In this document: piece after piece, positions 11,963 through 23,209 of the stretch
Layout of the letters: each line of letters opens with the position of its first letter
How positions within the stretch are numbered: the first letter of the stretch is position 1
Origin: Astragalus membranaceus
Lineage: Eukaryota > Streptophyta > Magnoliopsida > Fabales > Fabaceae
Direction of reading: 5' to 3'
Assembly (NCBI GenBank): GCA_039519185.1
Contig: CM076849.1
Location: 74,023,784 to 74,087,783 of the forward strand
Length of the DNA stretch: 64,000 nucleotides
The notes under the pieces: generated by a model
The model's database searches: none
Seen by the model: the letters and a program-made list of their open reading frames with translations, nothing else
Told to the model about the DNA's origin: nothing
Translations under genes and position numbers: made by a program

Positions 11963-12477
11963 GGTGGCTGGTGGGAATTTTCGAGTTTAAGTGAGGGCAA
12001 AATTGTCATTTCATAACCAAAACCTCCTAAAACCCCCCCAATTTGGGGGAATGCAAAATTGGACCAAGAGGAGGGGTTAGGAGGGTTTGCCCAACACTTT
12101 CCCTAATTTTTTTAAACTCCCAAACAATGGATTCTTTCTCCACAAGTCATCCCTTCCCCTCCCAACTCCCCCTCCCAAACATACCCTAAAAGAAGTGGTG
12201 AGCTACACAAGCAAAAGCATATATACATATACATTCATATAATCCATATATTTTGAACCCTCAATATTGAATACAAAATGAGATACAACTTTGAACATAT
12301 CAGTAATGCCATGAATTACTAAGAGGTGTGGACACAAACAAAATAATAGTCATGCAAAATGTAGAAGACTATAAATTATTCCAGAACAAAACAAAGGTAC
12401 ATTACAATTAGAGTACCAACTAGACCACACAGTCGATTTCATATAAAGTACCAACTAGACCACAATTAGAGTACCAA

Positions 12478-13015
12478 CTAGACCACATAGTCGATTCCAT
12501 TTTCCTTCAAGAGTTCCTCGAGAAGTCGTTGGATCATCACTCTTACACTCTCGATTTCATATAAAGTCCCAAAATCAAAACCAGTCACATCCACTAATTC
12601 CAATTTCAAACCTTTCCAATCATACACATTCCTCACATTCCGAAACCCTCCCAAACCCATGATCAAACCCTTTTCACCCACCACCCCAAATTCATTCCTC
12701 ACACTCCCCAAAATCCTTGATTGAACTAACCCTAACTTCCCCGGCTCGTCAACACATTCGCGACCAATCTTTGGGTCCAAATCCTTCTCGTCTTCCTCCA
12801 CGCGACTTATGTCATCGACTAGAACCACCTTTGCCTTGAGCGAAACAACATCGTCGTCGTAGAATCGTAGACAAAGCACAACGCGGTGATGAAGGTTTTA
12901 GGAGGAGAGAGGCCAATGCGATGCGCTTTGGAAGAATGATCTTTAGCGCGATCGAATTGACGAAGGAGAGAGGTAAGTGGTGGCGTTGGATGATGTCACG
13001 ATGGAGGCGTTGAAA
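12478..13015 (-). pseudogene. TTM3-like (CYTH-domain) triphosphatase relic
   Basis: The 133-codon open frame at 12478-12879 matches the C-terminal two thirds of plant triphosphate tunnel metalloenzyme 3. It has VSLKAKVVLVDDISRVEEDE near the start, then GGFRNVRNVYDWKGLKLE and, near the end, FGTLYEIES and LLEELLKENGI. Plant TTM3 hydrolyses tripolyphosphate in a tunnel lined by acidic and basic residues. Upstream in the same frame (12880-13015) the homology continues (ATTYLSP, RVVLCLRFYDDD) but meets at least two TAA stops. The N-terminal EXEXK metal-binding motif expected near residues 2-6 is absent; homology ends near 13015 at a repeat border. It is a degenerate duplicate rather than a working gene. 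Confidence 0.75.
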
Positions 13016-13033
13016 AGTAACTACAGTCCTTAA

Positions 13034-13164
13034 CACATGTCAATCTCTCATGCCTCCCCTCTATTCTTTTCTTGACCTATTGTTACAACTTAAGTCATCA
13101 CACTTCCACCTATTGTTAACACGTGTCAATCTCTCATGCCTCCCCTCTATTCTTTTCTTGACCT
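13034..13164. repeat. Direct duplication of 45 bp at 86-bp offset
   Basis: 13034-13078 and 13120-13164 are identical except CACATG versus CACGTG at the start. Both contain TCATGCCTCCCCTCTATTC. The block adjoins the 5' break of the TTM3 relic. Confidence 0.9.
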
Positions 13165-13204
13165 GTAGTTACTTTTCTTGACAAAACCAAGATAGTATCT
13201 TAAA

Positions 13205-13581
13205 GGCTAAATATATATTTTGGCCCTTTATCTTTGGGGTTGTGGTCACTTTGGCCCTTTATCTTTTTTTTTCTCATTTTAGACCCTCATGTTTTTTGTG
13301 TGTGTCATTTTGGCCCCTGCCGTTATGTTTATGTTTTTTTAGGCAAATTTTTAAGGACGAAAATGAAATCAATTAAAAACATAAGGGCCCAAAATGAAAT
13401 CAATTAAAAACATAAGGGACTAAAATGAAATCAATTAAAAACATAAGGGGCCAAAATGATAACGGCAGGGGCCAAAATGACACACACAAAAAACATGAGG
13501 GTCTAAAATGAGAAAAAAAAAAGATAAAGGGCCAAAGTGACCACAACCCCAAAGATAAAGGGCCAAAATATATATTTAGCC
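13205..13581. mobile_element. Mutator-like MITE (377 bp), TSD TATCTTAAA
   Basis: Near-perfect inverted arms of about 125 bp start GGCTAAATATATATTTTGG. A perfect 9-bp TSD, TATCTTAAA, lies at 13196-13204 and 13582-13590. The 9-bp TSD and long arms indicate a Mutator-like MITE. The loop has three copies of AAAATGAAATCAATTAAAAA. A transcript would fold into a long hairpin. Confidence 0.95.
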
Positions 13582-13590
13582 TATCTTAAA

Positions 13591-15030
13591 ATTTCGTATT
13601 CTATTGTTACAACTTAAGTCACCACACCACCGCTACAAGGTGTTTTGTTGATATTATATCATACTAAACTTTGCTCATATATACCACACTCATGATGGGT
13701 TTGTTGCTGAAAAATAGATATACGATCGACATGTAAAACACGTCGAATAAAAGTCATAATTAATTATGAGTTTGTTCATATTTTTCTAAAAGTCTGAAAT
13801 TATATCATTATTATTTAGAGTTTGTGGATTAAATATCTTGAAAAATTGTGTTTCTAACTTTGTAGATTTTGGGAAGTGTACGTGGATTTTATTTTGTGAT
13901 TTATGATTTATGATGTCTTCATTCAATTAGACCACACTTCTCTGTTTGTTTGGACTTAATCTTTACTTTTCTTTTCATGTTTTCAATTATCTAAATTTCG
14001 GTCTTTTTCGATTTTCTTGAGTTTGTGATGAAGAATAATTTATCTGGTCTATTCAATTGCATATTTATGTTACAAACATGAGTATGATGATCTGTATATT
14101 TAACAGTTTCTCTTTTCTTTTGTAAAATACGTGTTTAGATGAGTATCTTAAATACAAATAAATATTTACAATCTATGAGTTGTTTATGAGTGCTTATGCA
14201 TCAAATTAAAACACATATATTGATTGAAATTGGAACTGCATGAGATATCAGATCTGTACGTAGTTTTGAAGAATTTGAGTCTACCAAATAATTTATCCTC
14301 ATAACATACTTTGTTGGGGTTTCAAAATAGCAAATAAAACTCATTTTCAAACATAGTAAAAGGAAATTTCTGATTCAAAAAAAAAAGTAACGTAGTGCGA
14401 TTCCTTTAACATTTACGAACATAAATATTGATGCTTCATTCCTTAGATGTTAAATGATATAAATATAAATGCAAAGTGAATTATAATAGCGTGATATTAT
14501 GCTTGCAAATTGTATTAGTTAGAGGTATTGTTGAAAAAAGTAAGTCATATTACTCACAAATTGATAATTACAAATTTGTATAACCTGTGCTAATAATAAC
14601 ATTTCATTTTTTTCATTTTACCACAGTTAGTGAGTAATGTCCCTTTTAAATAATTGTGTAACAATAAGTAAGCTAAGACAAAAATTAGTAAGAAGGACAT
14701 ATACACAATAAAATATGACTAAGTAGCTATTGTACAAACATTGTCAACTATTATTAAGTAAGATTATTAAGTAAGATTAAGTAAGAAATGATTTTAAATT
14801 TAATATGAATTGTCAACTTCTTCCACCTAAATAACATTGTTTTCAACAGAAATATTAGTCGTTACTCCCACAACACTTTGGGCTAAGGTGGTAATCACAA
14901 ATAGATTTTTTGGGTTACAATATTGATTTTAGATAGAGAAGGAAAATGCTTTTATTGAGTGTTTTCTGAAGTGGTCCTCCATCACACCGATGATCGCATG
15001 AAGAGATGAAAAATAAATAAACATTAGTAG
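13591..15030. other. AT-rich intergenic DNA
   Basis: No open frame, RNA gene or repeat family recognised. Short duplications such as AAGTAAGATTATTAAGTAAG occur near 14755-14780. Confidence 0.6.
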
Positions 15031-15039
15031 TTAAATTTA

Positions 15040-15373
15040 GGCAAAATTACACCGGGGGACCTTTAAGTTATTTATTTGTAACAAGTTGGTCTTTTAAGCT
15101 TTTTTGTAACAAATAGGTCTTTAAGTTACCTAACGTTGACACCGTTGACCTTTTACCTAACAAATAGGACCTTTAATCCATGTCATTTTTATTTAATTTT
15201 ATTAAAAATAAATTTAGGATTCTAATTATTCATCTTCCTCCTTGCATTCATCTCTAAAACCCATAAATTCAACATCCAAAATTCGATTAAAGGCCTATTT
15301 GTTACAAAAAAAAACTTAAAGCGTCAACTTTTTACAAATAAATAACTTAAAGGTCCTCTAGTGTAATATTACC
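15040..15373. mobile_element. Mutator-like MITE (334 bp), TSD TTAAATTTA
   Basis: Inverted arms share GGACCTTTAAGTTATTTATT. The perfect 9-bp TSD TTAAATTTA is at 15031-15039 and 15374-15382. No coding sequence. Confidence 0.92.
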
Positions 15374-15382
15374 TTAAATTTA

Positions 15383-15846
15383 TATATTTTTTAAAAAAAT
15401 AAGTATCAATCTTATGCATGGTAGCCGATTTGACGGAACCAAATTAATTTTATTCATTTTCTACCTTCTGGTTGTTGAATTCCTCATTCAACACGTTCAT
15501 GACTTTTATTAAAGAAGAAGGAAAATGCTTTTATTGACTATTTTATGATTTTGGGGATGAACAGAATAGAATTTTTACTTTGGAATCTTTTTAAAAAATA
15601 ATTGATTGATAAAAGAAAGAAAGAAAGAAGAACCCTTTGGCTTGAGCTCCTGCGCTTGTAATGTGAAAGAACTTGGAAAGGACACACAACGAGAGAGAGG
15701 CTGAGAAGTGTGTATTTTTATGATGTAATGGTAAATGGGATTTGGAAGTATCGCGATGTGGAGGAAACAACCAAAAGCAAGATTTGTTCAATTTATAAAT
15801 AGCTTGCTATTGGTGGTAACGTACAGGTCACTTTTGATGGTAACAA
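15383..15846. other. Intergenic DNA flanking a MITE
   Basis: No gene recognised. The short sequence GTGTGTATTTTTATGATGTAA occurs here (about 15707) and again on the far side of the MITE (about 16651), a short duplication of flanking DNA. Confidence 0.5.
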
Positions 15847-15853
15847 CCAACCG

Positions 15854-16627
15854 GGTCCGGATCCTCTCCATTTGGAGAGGAAATGGACATCTCCTGTGTG
15901 TTAAATATCTATGCGACACGTGGCATTAAGTGAATCTAATGGCTAAAACTTAAAGTTTTAAAAAATCAATTAAAACCAAAATCTGGAGTAAGATGAACCG
16001 CTCAGCTTCTTCAACCCATCCCACCACCGCACTCTCTGCCCCCGCGTGCGTGAACCGCCACCCATCGCCCTGCTGTGTGCGTGCTCCGTGCTGCTACCTT
16101 TAATGAAATAGTCATTTTCTGGGATTGGTTTTGTTTACTGTTTTTTGTTGGAATCCCACAATGTTGGAATCCATGGTACTAAAGGGGGTACTGGAAGAGT
16201 TACTAAGTATAATAAAATAAATCCTTTTTTATTTGACAAAATTTTGAAGACAAATCCAAATCCTATATCTGGATTGTTATTGTTCATTGCCCTTCAGCTC
16301 GGTTTCAGAGCTGTATCCAAACAAATAAATTTGGGAGAAAGGTGGGTCTGACATTTTGTACGGTGCACAACGGTGAGGGGATGATGTATGTCGGTGTAGT
16401 GGTGACACAGGCGCAGCAGGTGGGCGGCGGTTGAGGCACGACGGCAGCGGCGGTACTGGGTTGAAGAAGCTGAATGGAGAAGATGACAGCTTGCTCCCCA
16501 TTCTGGTTTAATTGTTTTTTTGAAACTTTAAGTTTCAGCCATTAGATTCATTTAATGCCACGTGTCGCATAGATGTTTAACAGACAGGAGATGTCCATTT
16601 CCTCTCCAAATGGAGAGGATCCGGACC
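15854..16627. mobile_element. MITE-like element (774 bp) with about 105-bp inverted repeats
   Basis: The termini GGTCCGGATCCTCTCCATTT are inverted and continue about 105 bp (GACACGTGGCATTAA, ATCTAATGGCTAAAACTTAA). CCAACCG flanks it at 15847-15853 and 16628-16634, extendable to 8 bp. The superfamily is uncertain (hAT or Mutator). The interior carries two GC-rich stretches (about 16010-16095 and 16370-16460) unlike the rest. Confidence 0.75.
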
Positions 16628-16681
16628 CCAACCGGAAGCAAGAATTGGAAGTGTGTATTTTTATGATGTAATAATGGTAAG

Positions 16682-16928
16682 TGTAAGAGCAGAATGAGGG
16701 AAAAGAGAATTGATTCTATTGATTGAGCTCTAAAGGCTTATATATGGAGTACAAAGAGAAGAGGATCAGTTAAGAAGTTGCAACAGACTGGAACAAACTG
16801 AAAGAACTGTAAAACTAACTCTCAAAATTGTAATACAATGACATAAGGCATAATGACTCTAATCACTAATACACGTGTCATTATCTAAGATACAAAAGCT
16901 CAATCTAAAATATACAGAATACTCAACA
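16682..16928 (-). repeat. 3' LTR of outer Copia
   Basis: 247 bp, paired with 42373-42619. Confidence 0.97.
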
Positions 16929-16957
16929 ATTCCCTCCCTTAAACTGATCATTACATA

Positions 16958-19507
16958 TCAGTTTACATCAGATAACTTGCACATTCCCAACTTGTCTCTA
17001 AGTTGAACAAATGCAGCTAAACTTAGTGGCTTTGTCATTAAGTCAGCTAGCTGCTCCTTAGTCCCACAATGAATCAGGTTGATGCTATTGTCTTTAACCA
17101 AGTCACGCAGGAAGTAATACCTCACTTCAATATGCTTCGTTCTCCCGTGCATAATTGGATTCTTGCTTAGTTTGATTGTGCTATTGTTGTCACACAGTAT
17201 CTCAGTAGCACCCTCTTGACTGTGAACTAGTTCCTTCAATACCTTTCTCATCCAAATAGCTTGACACGCACAGGAAGTTGCTGCCACAAACTCTGCCTCA
17301 GTTGAACTCAATGTCACAATTGGTTGCTTTTTGCTTGTCCAAGCCACAGCACCTCCAGACATAACAAAAAGGTATCCTGATGTACTCTTTCTGTCCATAA
17401 GATCTCCAGCATAGTCTCTATCTGTATAAGCATACAGATCTGCCTTATTCCCTCCCTTCATGTACATAATCCCATAGTCACTTGTTCCTTGGATATACCT
17501 GAGCACACGTTTGGCTGCTGTCATGTGTTGCAGGGAAGGCTTTGCCATGTATCTGCTAAGTAAACTTACAGAATACATAATATCTGGACGAGTTGCAGTG
17601 ATATAGATCAAGCTTCCTACAATTCTTTTGTATTCAGTTTCATCAGCATACTCTGCTTCATCATTTCTGGTGAGTTGTTGTCCAGGTACTACAGGATTTT
17701 TCACTGAATTGCAGCCTTCCATTTTGAACTTCTGCAGTATTTCCAGAGCATACTTTCTTTGATGAATAAAGATCCCTTTCTCCACTTGCATGACTTCAAT
17801 TCCTAGGAAAAACTTCATTTTTCCAAGATCATTCATCTCAAAAGTCTCTTTCATTGACCTTTTGAATTCTAACAGCAGTGTTTCATTGTTACTAGTATAT
17901 ATGAGATCATCCACATATATACTGACTATCAATATATCTTCAGGTTTTCTGATCTTAAAAAACAGAGTTTGCTCATTTGAGCTTCTTTGGAAACCTTCAC
18001 TAAGGAAATAATCTTCAATTCTTGTGAACCAGGCTCTCGGAGCCTGTTTTAAACGGTACAATGCTTTGTAGAGTTTGTACACCATGTGCTCACTTCCCTT
18101 CTTGATGTATCCCTTTGGTTGCTCCACAAAAACTTCTTCAATTAGCTTTCCATGGAGAAAGGCAGATTTTACATCTAGCTGATACACATTCCAGCCCTTG
18201 TTAGCAGCCATAGCAATGATCATTCTAATGGTATCCATTCTACTCACCGGAGCAAAAACCTCATTGTAGTCTATTCCATACTTTTGAGAGTATCCCCTAG
18301 CCACAAGTCTTGCCTTAAACTTGTCTTCCTCACCTCTTTTATTCAATTTAGTTTTGTAAATCCATTTCAAACCAATCTTCTTAACACCAGCAGGAAGCTC
18401 AGTCATCTTCCAAGTACCATTTCTCTCTATTGATCTTATTTCAGCATCCATAGCCAATCTCCACTTTTCTTCTTTCACTTCTTCTTCAAAAGTTTCTGGA
18501 TCGGAGTACTCCAGAGCCAGATTCACCACATCTTCATCATCTAGTTCATCTAGTTCTTCTCCTGTTGCATAATCTTGCAGGTAACGGGGAGGGTGTCTCT
18601 TCTGCCCACATCAGTATTTACCTCAGTGTTCTGCACCACACCAGTTGTTCCTTCTGTATCACTGACAGAGTTGTTGGCATCTGCATTACTTTCAGTACCA
18701 GTGACTGTGCAGTCACTATCATTTGTTTCTGAGGTGCCCTGAGCATTATCATCACTCCAATCTAGATTCACCATAACATCTTGTTTGTGACTAGCTTCCC
18801 AATCCCAATGTTCATTCTCTTCAAAAGTTACATCTCTACTAATGATAACCTATTGAGCAATTGGATCCAACAATCTATACCCTTTGGACTCGTTACTCAT
18901 TCCAAGGAGCACACACTTATGGCTTTTGTCATCTAACTTGGTTCTTTTAACAGTGGGAATATGTACATGACCAATACAACCAAATACACGAAAATGTTCA
19001 ACTGTAGGCTTCACACCAGACCACATTTCCTCAGGGGTTTTATCAGTTACAGCAGTTGTGGGAGCTCTATTAAGTACATACACAGACCAATTCACAGCTT
19101 CTGGCCAAAAACTCTTAGGCATTTTCTTATTAACAAGCACAGACCTAACCATATTCATGATTGTTCTATTTTTCCTCTCCACAACTCCATTTTGTTGTGG
19201 AGTGTAAGTTGTGGTCAATTGCCTCTTAATTCCTTCTTTCTTACAGTAATTATTGAACTCATCAGAGGTAAATTCCCCCCCTCTATCTGTTCTAAGGCAC
19301 TTAATTGACAATTCTGATTCTTTTTCAACATAAGCTCTGAACAGTTTGAATTGACTAAAGGCTTCTAATTTTTCTGCTAAAAAATATACCCAAGCCTTTC
19401 TAGAATAATCATCTATAAAGCATAGATAGTACCTTTTAAGACTTCTTGAGGTAGGTGCTATTGGTCCACAGATATCTGCATAAACCATTTCAAGTTTCTG
19501 ACTAGCT
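16958..19507 (-). pseudogene. Outer Copia pol, 3' part: integrase, RT, RNase H
   Basis: Transcribed from 19507 downwards. The integrase core comes first (FIDDYSRKAWVYF, then RTDRGGEFTS and TPQQNGVVERKN), running to an in-frame TAG near 18850. A linker at 18550-18800 is out of frame. A 523-codon open frame at 16958-18529 then carries Copia reverse transcriptase (LDVKSAFLHG, catalytic YVDDLI at residues 205-210) and RNase H (DRDYAGD, LSSTEAEF, MTKPL near the end). The upstream part of integrase is at 40640 onward, beyond the nested element. The stop and frameshift make it non-functional, although RT-RNase H is open throughout. Confidence 0.93.
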
Positions 19508-21246
19508 TGTTGAACCAAGGATAAACACTCTTTGTTTTGAATGATAACAAATTACATCTTGTCTACTAATGGTTGCAGTTGAATGAAAGTACAGGGACAA
19601 AATCAAAGAACGGGGATTAAATCAAATAGCAGGGACTAAAGTGCAATGGCTTGCAGAAGAAGCAACAATGAAGTTGAAGACCTAATTGTTTATCTGCTTT
19701 TGATAGGACTCAAATGTAAGATCCTATCCCTTCAGCTTTATGACATTTAGTAGAAGAGAGATGAAGTTTTTAAAAAAATGTTTTAAAAATAAAATTGTTG
19801 TGTTGAAAGTCTTGAAAAATATTTTAGTCAAATGCTGCATGCATGAGAAAGGCACACAACATGAGAAAATGTTTTTTAAATGAAAGAATCGATTTTCCAT
19901 TGTCTCATATGAGTATAAAATCGATTTCTAACTCCCAATGAGACATGATAAATCGATTCCCAAGCCTTTCCTAAGCAAAACAATCGATTTCCAAGTTATC
20001 TTAAAAAGGCAAGAATCGATTACAACATCTCCTTTATTCAAGCAAAGAATCGATTCTTTCTTTTTCCTATGAAGCTTCATAATCGATTGCTCCTATATTT
20101 TAGCAAAACTAAAGAATCGATTCCTCCTTCTTTAAACCAAAGTTAAAATCGATTCTTGCCTACTCAGGAGGTCCTAAGAATCGATTCCTTCATTCTTCCA
20201 AAGACAAATGAATCGATTCCTAAGTTGTCTAAATGCAAAGAATCGATTCTCCTACTTTTTAACTTCATCAAACAATCGATTCTTCATTTACATTAAATGT
20301 TTTTTTCAAAATCCTACGTTTCCTAAACCTATAAATACAGAGGTGCTTCACACTCTTAAAAACACCACTTTTTCCACTTCTCTGCTACGTACTTTCAGAT
20401 CAAAAAGCAAAGAGAAAAAAAATAAGAGCTTTCATTTTCAGATCTATATTTCAAAGTTCTTCATTTTCAAAAACCAATCATCTCTCACTCTACTATATTG
20501 TTACTATACTGCTGAAGTGATTGGTTCGTAGATTTCATATTGTATTCGTTTTCTAAGTGGTTATTTTGAAATCCTGGGAGGTGTTCTTGGGTCGTTCAAT
20601 CAGGAGATTGAAGCGGTTATTTTGAAATCCTGGGAGGTGTTCTTGGGTCGTTCAATCAGGGGATTGAAGCGGGTTGAAATCCTTAGCTAGGTGCTCGGGT
20701 TCTCAGTTCGGGGGAATTGAGATTTGCTATTTTGAAGTTGCCTGTTTGTAAACAATTCTTCAATATAGTGGTTGTTATCAAGTCCAAAGGTTGCAAAGCC
20801 GGAGGCCGAGGACGTAGGGCTTTTATCCCGAACCTCGCTAAATTCCTGGTGTATCTCTATCCCTATCTCTTTACTTTGCTTTATTATCTATACCCTTGCT
20901 TAATGCTATATTGAATGTTATTTAGATCTGTTTATCATACTTTTCATCTGTCTACAACTAAACTACTCTGATCTTGTGCTTATCTATTATCTTCCCTATC
21001 ACTGCAATTGATCTACTTTTTACTATATTCAATATCACTACACTTCTTATAAATAATCTTATTGTGTATATTGAAAATAGTATAATATCTCTTTGTTCCT
21101 AAATCTGCCTGCTTGCACCATATAAAGTTTAAATCTAAGTTTCCGCATTTGATTTAAACCAAACTTATCATTTATTTTGAAAAGAATCCAAGAGTTACAT
21201 ATAACCTTATTCACCCCCCCCTCTAAGGTTATACTATAGTCTAACA
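19508..21246 (+). repeat. 5' LTR of SIRE-type element
   Basis: U3 holds the AATCGATT array (19887-20281) and TATA box (20330-20337). Downstream are two-plus copies of a 55-57 bp repeat containing TCCTGGGAGGTGTTCTTGGG (about 20570-20680) and GCCGGAGGCCGAGGACGTAG, a likely leader element shared by all four LTRs of this family in the window. Confidence 0.95.
19887..20281 (+). promoter_or_regulatory. 13 x AATCGATT array upstream of TATA box
   Basis: AATCGATT at 19887, 19919, 19952, 19982, 20014, 20048, 20081, 20115, 20147, 20179, 20211, 20241 and 20274. Gaps are 30-34 bp, mean about 32, close to three helical turns. The intervening sequence of about 24 bp is different each time. TATAAATA follows at 20330-20337. 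Conservation of only the 8-bp core and its phase suggests protein-binding sites on one face of the DNA. Confidence 0.8.
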
Positions 21247-21322
21247 AGTGGTATCGAGAGCTAGAAATTGCATATAGAGCTTTACATCTCGCAATTTAAA
21301 TTCTATTTATCTATCTGTGAAC

Positions 21323-23209
21323 ATGGGTTCTTTTATGAAAGATGGGATGTCCTTCAATAGGCCACCCCTGTTTGATGGAACTAACTATGACTATTGGAGT
21401 AGTCGAATGAAATGTCATGTGCAGGCTATAGATTTCACCCTTTGGAGGATTATTGTTGATGGACCACTGATTCCTATGAAGATCAAAATTACAAAACCAG
21501 GTAGTACTGATGGAGACACTACAAAAAGTCAAGCCACCGGCAAAGCAGAAGAAGTTCCAATTGAAGACATCTACACCATCGATCTGAGTGAGCTAAGAAA
21601 ATCTGAGCTTGACAAAATATCTCAAAATGCCAAGGCTATGAATATTCTTCACCTATCACTTTGTGAAGAAGAGTATGGAAGAGTAAAAGGGTGTCAAACA
21701 GCAAAAGAAATCTGGGATTGTCTGGAAGCTACACATGTTGGTACAAGCCAAGTAAAGGATACAAAAATCAGAATCCTAACTTCTGAGTATGAATCATTCA
21801 AAATGAAAGAAGGTGAATCTGTTGCAGCTATGCATCAGAGACTGAATCTGATTATAAACAACCTAAGGGCTCTGGGTAAAAGGTATTCTACAAAAGATAT
21901 AAATGGGAAGATTCTTGCATCTCTGACTGGTGAGTTCTTTCCAAAAACTTGTGCAATCACTGAAGCCAAAGATATTGGCACTCTACCCCAAGAAGACCTT
22001 ATTGGGTCACTTCTGGCTTTTGAGGTAGTATTGGCTGCCAAAAAGAGTCAAGAAAAGGAAGTGATGAAAGAAAAGAAATCTCTTGCCCTTGCTGCTAAAA
22101 CTCCTAAAGTAGCAAGGAAAGAGTTTGAGTCTGATCAAGAAACCGATGATGAAGACATGGCTATGCTTGCCAAGAATTTCAAAAAATTTATGAGATTCAA
22201 AAAGTTTGGAAAGGGTGATTTTTCAAAGAAGTCCGGGTACAACAAAGAAGACAGGTATGAGAAAAAGGATGATCAACTAAAGTGTTTCGAATGCAACAAA
22301 CCGGGTCACATCAAAGCAAACTGTCCAAAGCTGAAATCTAAGTACAAGCAAAAGAAAGCAATGAAGGCAACATGGGACAACACTGATACTGAAAGTGAAA
22401 CCGAAGAAGAAGAGGAAGTCGTAAATGCTGTCTGTCTCATGGCAAAGAACACAACTGAAGCAACATGGGATAATCTCAGCACTGATGATGAATCAGATGA
22501 AGATGAGCAGACTGACAATGCTGTCTGCAATATGGCAAGTGACGCATCTAAGGTAAGCCTTAACTCCTCTAGTCTTTCTGATTCTTCTATACATGATGAT
22601 CCATTTGATGATGCGTGTAGTAGTCACAATTTGAGTGAAGCTTTTGAAGCTCTTTATTTTGAACATGAAACTCTTTTGTTAAAATCTAAGAAATTAACAA
22701 AGAGCAACAAAAGCTTGTCCACTCAAATCGAGACACTTGAAAATGAGGTAGTTAAATTGAAGAATGAGCTACATAAAACAAAACCTTTCAACCTTGAATT
22801 TCTTGAGCTTAAACAAAATTTTGAAAAAGTCAAGGTCGAAAATGAATTTTTGAAAGAATCTTTGAAAAAGTTTGAGGTTGGTGAAAAGACCTTGACTCAG
22901 TTGCTTAACTCTCAACATCAATATGTTGATAGGAGAGGTATTGGGTACAAAGGTAATTCCACCTCCTCTGTTTTGAACAAGAAAATAACTTTTGTAGCTG
23001 CTACTTCAAGTTATACACCTACTGTATTCTCATGCACCTATTGTCAAAAAGGGAACCATAGCTCTCTTAGATGTCCTATTCGTAAATTATGTGAGCTAGG
23101 TACCCTTATACCTGCCTGTAAGAAACCAAGGTGGATTGTGAAAGCAAACCCCTTGATGACTAACCCCCAAGGACCCAACAAAATTTGGGTACCTCGTACT
23201 AGTTGTTAA
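21323..23209 (+). CDS. Copia Gag polyprotein (SIRE type)
   Basis: A 628-residue Gag. The N-terminus has RPPLFDGTNYDYWSSRMKC, the DUF4219/UBN2-type Gag region of plant Copia elements. The capsid-like region extends to about residue 240. A CCHC zinc knuckle, CFECNKPGHIKANC, lies near residue 320; a variant CTYCQKGNHSSLRC is near residue 571. Between them are acidic repeats (ATWDN..., 'DESDEDE') and a leucine-rich coiled-coil segment (about 455-530). The ATG at 21323 follows the primer site by about 60 bp. It ends in TAA, and a second in-frame stop (TAG) lies before protease, so Gag and Pol would need readthrough or a separate mechanism. It is intact. Confidence 0.93.
   Translation: MGSFMKDGMSFNRPPLFDGTNYDYWSSRMKCHVQAIDFTLWRIIVDGPLIPMKIKITKPGSTDGDTTKSQATGKAEEVPIEDIYTIDLSELRKSELDKISQNAKAMNILHLSLCEEEYGRVKGCQTAKEIWDCLEATHVGTSQVKDTKIRILTSEYESFKMKEGESVAAMHQRLNLIINNLRALGKRYSTKDINGKILASLTGEFFPKTCAITEAKDIGTLPQEDLIGSLLAFEVVLAAKKSQEKEVMKEKKSLALAAKTPKVARKEFESDQETDDEDMAMLAKNFKKFMRFKKFGKGDFSKKSGYNKEDRYEKKDDQLKCFECNKPGHIKANCPKLKSKYKQKKAMKATWDNTDTESETEEEEEVVNAVCLMAKNTTEATWDNLSTDDESDEDEQTDNAVCNMASDASKVSLNSSSLSDSSIHDDPFDDACSSHNLSEAFEALYFEHETLLLKSKKLTKSNKSLSTQIETLENEVVKLKNELHKTKPFNLEFLELKQNFEKVKVENEFLKESLKKFEVGEKTLTQLLNSQHQYVDRRGIGYKGNSTSSVLNKKITFVAATSSYTPTVFSCTYCQKGNHSSLRCPIRKLCELGTLIPACKKPRWIVKANPLMTNPQGPNKIWVPRTSC

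Larger units (their letters stand above)
11189..12186. mobile_element. PIF/Harbinger-like MITE (998 bp), TSD TAA
   Basis: The terminus GGGTCTGATTGGGAG followed by G-rich DNA faces an inverted GGGTATGTTTGGGAGGGGG. Both ends are flanked by TAA (11186-11188 and 12187-12189), the Harbinger target pattern. There is no transposase. The interior holds a long TA run and a GC-rich block. Confidence 0.8.

Noticed and set aside
11588..12016. Open frames on both strands rich in G, R, P and Y/I
   Set aside because: They are products of TA and GGCGGC low-complexity DNA inside a MITE.
19887..20281. CRISPR-like array (short palindromic repeat with unique spacers)
   Set aside because: The repeat is only 8 bp, the context is a plant LTR promoter, and there are no cas genes. 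A regulatory-site array fits better.
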